64,000 nucleotides of DNA from Parapedobacter sp051400755 (GTDB lineage: Bacteria; Bacteroidota; Bacteroidia; Sphingobacteriales; Sphingobacteriaceae): assembly GCF_051400755.1 (NCBI RefSeq), contig NZ_JBLFFL010000001.1, forward strand, positions 372,001 to 436,000. Reading direction: 5' to 3'. The translations under genes were made by a program, and so were the position numbers. Shown piece by piece: positions 61,241-64,000 of this stretch (positions within the stretch are counted from its first letter, which is position 1; each line of letters starts with the position of its first letter). Under the pieces are notes generated by a model, which saw nothing but the letters and a program-made list of their open reading frames with translations, was not told the DNA's origin and made no database searches.

Positions 61241-62788
61241 CTAATAGCCCGGATTTTGCGTCAAATTGGTGTTAATCTGCAGCTCACGGGCAGGTATGGC
61301 ATAGATGAACTTGTTTTCATTAATGTCAAAGGTATTGGGAAGCAACCAACCGTAAAGCGCTTTCATACGTTCGCCCTTTGCTTGGATAGTTTCAATAGCC
61401 GTCCCAGTACGTATCAGATCCATCCAACGGTGGTTTTCAAACGCTAGTTCATGCCGCATTTCATTGGCAACATCCAACGCCGTTACCGAACTGAGCTCCT
61501 CCAGGTTCGCCCGCCGCCTAACTTGGTTGATGTAGGGCAATGCCTCCGCTTCGCGTCCCTGAGCCACCAGGCTTTCTGCCAATAGGAGCAGTGCGCCGGC
61601 ATACCGGAAAACCGGCCAGTTATTGTCCGTATTGAATTCAACTTGATATGGCGGATGTAGGTATTTCCGAATGAAGTACTGGTAGCCCACACCTGGTGTG
61701 GGTTCATAACCTACCGGACTTTTGACAGCGGTGATCGTCATTACATCGTTGTCGTCGACTGCTCCTTCGGCTATTGCTATAGACGCCGGCAACCGCAGGT
61801 CACCTGCTTCATACGAGTCTACCATCTCTTGGGTGGGTACATTCCAGCCGCCACTGGCCAAGCCACCCCTGGCGTTGGTGCCGTTTACGCCAAGAATAAA
61901 GTCAGGGTTGGTGGCCTTTGGAATGAACCGCCAGATGAAATCGCTGTGCTGCCCTTCGTTGCCCTGCTTGTATTGCACTTCGAATATGGATTCCTTGTTG
62001 TTTTTATGTACCGGGTCAAACACATCGGCATAATTATCCATTAATCCGTAATTCATTTCGGTAATATCCAAAAGTTCGGCAGTTGCCTTTTCGGCTTCCT
62101 TTGTAGGTTTAGCCAGGTACGCATAGGCAAGCAGCATTTTGGCGGCACCTTTTGTTGCCTTACCGGATTGCGGAAATGTAGCGGCGACAGGCAACAACGG
62201 TATAGCGGTATTCAGGTCGACAACGATTTGGTCGTATACTTCAGCAGCTGTAGACCGGGGTATAAAAGCTTCGTCCGTCGTCACGATTTCCTTCAGTTGG
62301 AGCGGTACCCCACCGAAGTGCTGCACCAGATCGTAATAATAAAACGCCCGCAGGAACAGCGCTTCGCCGGAGATTCTATCCTTCTCCTCAGCTGTCAACG
62401 GCGCGTTTTCCAGCCGGCTTAGTATCGTATTGACCTTGGAAATACCTTGGTAAGCGTTGCCGTAGCGGTTACCCGGCGAATTGGGCGACTGGCTGGTGGT
62501 GCTGTTGTCCCTGAATTCCGGATAAGCTTCGGCACTGACGAATGAGCCCCTATCGGCTGCATAGCGCGTAAAGAAGGTGTTATCTGACCGCATTTCGTCC
62601 ATATAGATGCCCATGAAGGCGATTCCCCTTAGATTGGTATAGGCGGCGGCTGTTGCCTGGTCAAACTGATCTGCACTTTGATAAAACGAAGCGGAACTCA
62701 GCGACGTGGGTGGAACAAGGTCGAGAAAATCATTCGAGCAGGATGTAAGCGCCAGCATCGAAACGGTGAAATATGTTATTCTTTTCAT
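61241..62788 (-). CDS. SusD/RagB-family glycan-binding lipoprotein (first pair)
   Basis: A 515-residue surface lipoprotein (lipobox ALTSC, Cys17). It starts SNDFLDLVPPTSLSSASFYQSADQFDQATAAAYTNLRG, the classic SusD N-terminus, with ISGEALFLRAFYYYDLVQHFGGVPL and C-terminal LLLAESLVAQGREAEALPYINQVRRRAN, MRHELAFENHRWMDLIRTG. It ends AIPARELQINTNLTQNPGY, a typical SusD ending. It pairs with the SusC at 62819 and diverges strongly in sequence from the other SusD here, so the two pairs likely bind different glycans. Confidence 0.94.
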   Translation of the reverse strand: MKRITYFTVSMLALTSCSNDFLDLVPPTSLSSASFYQSADQFDQATAAAYTNLRGIAFMGIYMDEMRSDNTFFTRYAADRGSFVSAEAYPEFRDNSTTSQSPNSPGNRYGNAYQGISKVNTILSRLENAPLTAEEKDRISGEALFLRAFYYYDLVQHFGGVPLQLKEIVTTDEAFIPRSTAAEVYDQIVVDLNTAIPLLPVAATFPQSGKATKGAAKMLLAYAYLAKPTKEAEKATAELLDITEMNYGLMDNYADVFDPVHKNNKESIFEVQYKQGNEGQHSDFIWRFIPKATNPDFILGVNGTNARGGLASGGWNVPTQEMVDSYEAGDLRLPASIAIAEGAVDDNDVMTITAVKSPVGYEPTPGVGYQYFIRKYLHPPYQVEFNTDNNWPVFRYAGALLLLAESLVAQGREAEALPYINQVRRRANLEELSSVTALDVANEMRHELAFENHRWMDLIRTGTAIETIQAKGERMKALYGWLLPNTFDINENKFIYAIPARELQINTNLTQNPGY

Positions 62789-62818
62789 GATGATTCTTTT
62801 ATTGATTTGATTGCCTTT

Positions 62819-64000
62819 CTAAAAGCCCAGACGTATACCTGCAGAAAATATCCGCGGAATGGGATAACCCGCAAAATCGCGCCCCTGGTTTAATCCGTTC
62901 AATCCATTGATCCCTGCTTCTGGGTTAAGCCCGGGGTAATTGGTGAGGATAAAGGCATTCTGTGCACTCAGGTAAGCACGTATTGATTTGAAATAGGTGA
63001 TGGCCGGCGACGTGAACGTGTAACCCAACGTGATGTTCTTTGCCGCGATATATGAACCATCGAACACCTGCCTCGTCGTGAAATTACGGAAATCTTCCGT
63101 GGTGCCGCTGCGCGTGCGGGGGTAGATACCATCGCCCGGGTTTTCGGGTGACCGCCAACGACCTGCCACACCTTTCCTGACATTGAAAACCCCATCAATA
63201 TTTTCGGTGGACTGGAAGGCATCATCCGAGATATCATTGCCCACGGTTCCGGCGAGAACGATACTCAGATCGAAGTTTTTATAGGAAAAGCTGTTGGTAA
63301 GCCCGTAGACAAATTTAGGATTGGGGTTTCCGATAAACGTCCGGTCGTGGCTGTCGATGATACCATCGGGAACACCATCCGGACCGCTGATATCCGCGAA
63401 GCGGGCCGTGCCTACCATCGATGTAGCACTGTGGGGTTGGGTCTCAAATTCCTCCTGTGTCATATACACCCCGGTATTGATGTATCCATAGAACATCCCG
63501 ATGGGGTATCCCACAGCCGTGCGGTTATCATCCCAATATAGGTTATATCCGCCGATCGGCGCGTCGTTTGTCCCCAACTTTTTAACCACGTTTCGATCGA
63601 ACGAAATGTTGAAATCAGTGGTCCATTGGAAGTCGCCCACGAAGTTTCTCGACCCCACCGTAAACTCGTGCCCCCAGAAGTCAAATCGGCCTATATTGGA
63701 GGTGATGCTCGAAAATCCAGACTGTATCGGAATATCGATACCATACAGTAAGCCGTCGGTTTTCTTCCAGTAGTAATCATAGGTAAAGAACAACCGGTTG
63801 TTGAACAGTTCCATATCCAGCCCAATGTCATAGCCTTCCGTGCTTTCCCAGGTCAGAAAGCTGTTGCCGATGCCGTTCAATGATTTACCCGGCGTAACCT
63901 GGTTGTTAAACACGTAATCGTTGCTGTTTACCGCGGCCAGATACGTGTAATTGCCGATGTTGTTGTTGCCAACCTTGCCATAACTCACCCGTAATTTCAG
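62819..64000 (-). CDS. SusC/RagA-family TonB-dependent transporter (partial, C-terminal part)
   Basis: About 393 C-terminal residues of a SusC barrel; the N-terminus lies beyond the right edge. LRVSYGKVGNNNIGNYTYLA, NSFLTWESTEGYDIGLDMELFNNRLFFTYDYYWKKT, IGNPNPKFVYGLTNSFSYKNFDLSIVLAGTVGNDI and the terminal AYLSAQNAFILTNYPGLNPEAG ... FSAGIRLGF are standard for the family. Its SusD partner starts 30 bases downstream. Confidence 0.93.
   Translation of the reverse strand: MKLRVSYGKVGNNNIGNYTYLAAVNSNDYVFNNQVTPGKSLNGIGNSFLTWESTEGYDIGLDMELFNNRLFFTYDYYWKKTDGLLYGIDIPIQSGFSSITSNIGRFDFWGHEFTVGSRNFVGDFQWTTDFNISFDRNVVKKLGTNDAPIGGYNLYWDDNRTAVGYPIGMFYGYINTGVYMTQEEFETQPHSATSMVGTARFADISGPDGVPDGIIDSHDRTFIGNPNPKFVYGLTNSFSYKNFDLSIVLAGTVGNDISDDAFQSTENIDGVFNVRKGVAGRWRSPENPGDGIYPRTRSGTTEDFRNFTTRQVFDGSYIAAKNITLGYTFTSPAITYFKSIRAYLSAQNAFILTNYPGLNPEAGINGLNGLNQGRDFAGYPIPRIFSAGIRLGF

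Overview
The window reads as a chromosomal segment of a Bacteroidota bacterium, most like a Sphingobacteriaceae-type soil or plant-associated species. The signs are SusC/SusD pairs, GldB and GldJ gliding lipoproteins, a PorW/SprE-like lipoprotein, DUF4270, DUF5777 and DUF2784 proteins, many lipoproteins, moderate GC, and promoters with the Bacteroidota -7 element TAnnTTTG. The genus cannot be fixed from the sequence alone. No rRNA, tRNA, intact IS element, prophage or CRISPR array was found.

1-10.7 kb: a partial PorW/SprE-like lipoprotein gene diverges from an M23 peptidase - bactofilin - AtpZ cluster. Then come a DUF2784 membrane protein, a periplasmic/outer-membrane operon (Lipoprotein_15, mono-haem cytochrome c, YceI, DUF5777 barrel), an ECF sigma factor with a membrane partner, an S9 peptidase and ispF. 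10.7-19.3 kb: gldJ; a lone GT5 N-terminal domain with a DUF4270 lipoprotein; an antitoxin-like gene with a decayed partner; and panC and panD separated by an AT-rich TlpA-like gene and a 0.9 kb repeat-bearing gap. 19.3-23.3 kb: a histidine-rich small protein, a TonB receptor, a thioredoxin-fold protein and a CAP protein, perhaps a metal-related uptake locus.

23.3-41.9 kb is the most striking part: an assimilatory nitrate supercluster, nearly all on the minus strand. nirB-nirD-narK-nitrate reductase-(NiR-like + rubredoxin) forms one run. A Rdx protein-moeA-moaE-moaCB-mobA-NarX-like kinase-NarL-like regulator-(NiR-like) run follows. cobA for sirohaem and a degenerate cobA paralogue cap the cluster. 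The nitrate reductase is fused to its own FAD/NAD(P)H and BFD-type [2Fe-2S] modules. Two proteins look like nitrite/sulfite reductase folds without the sirohaem/4Fe-4S cysteines, one carrying a rubredoxin tail. The Moco genes have duplicated leaders containing a conserved short reading frame.

42-47.9 kb holds two FKBP lipoproteins, gldB, a PorT-like barrel, nadE and a DUF4136 lipoprotein. 47.9-64 kb is a polysaccharide utilisation locus for rhamnose-containing glycan, transcribed leftwards: a SusC (cut by the window edge)/SusD pair, a second SusC/SusD pair, three alpha-L-rhamnosidase-family enzymes, L-rhamnose mutarotase and a GntR/LacI-type regulator.

Between genes lie several structured elements. 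Two copies of a roughly 240-320 bp element (30703-30942 and 51141-51457) share flanks and a hairpin whose stem shows four compensatory base-pair changes. An inverted pair of 11-bp tandem arrays lies at 18612-18717. Several promoters sit so close to the start codon that the mRNAs are probably leaderless (panD, the DUF2784 gene, the antitoxin-like gene).
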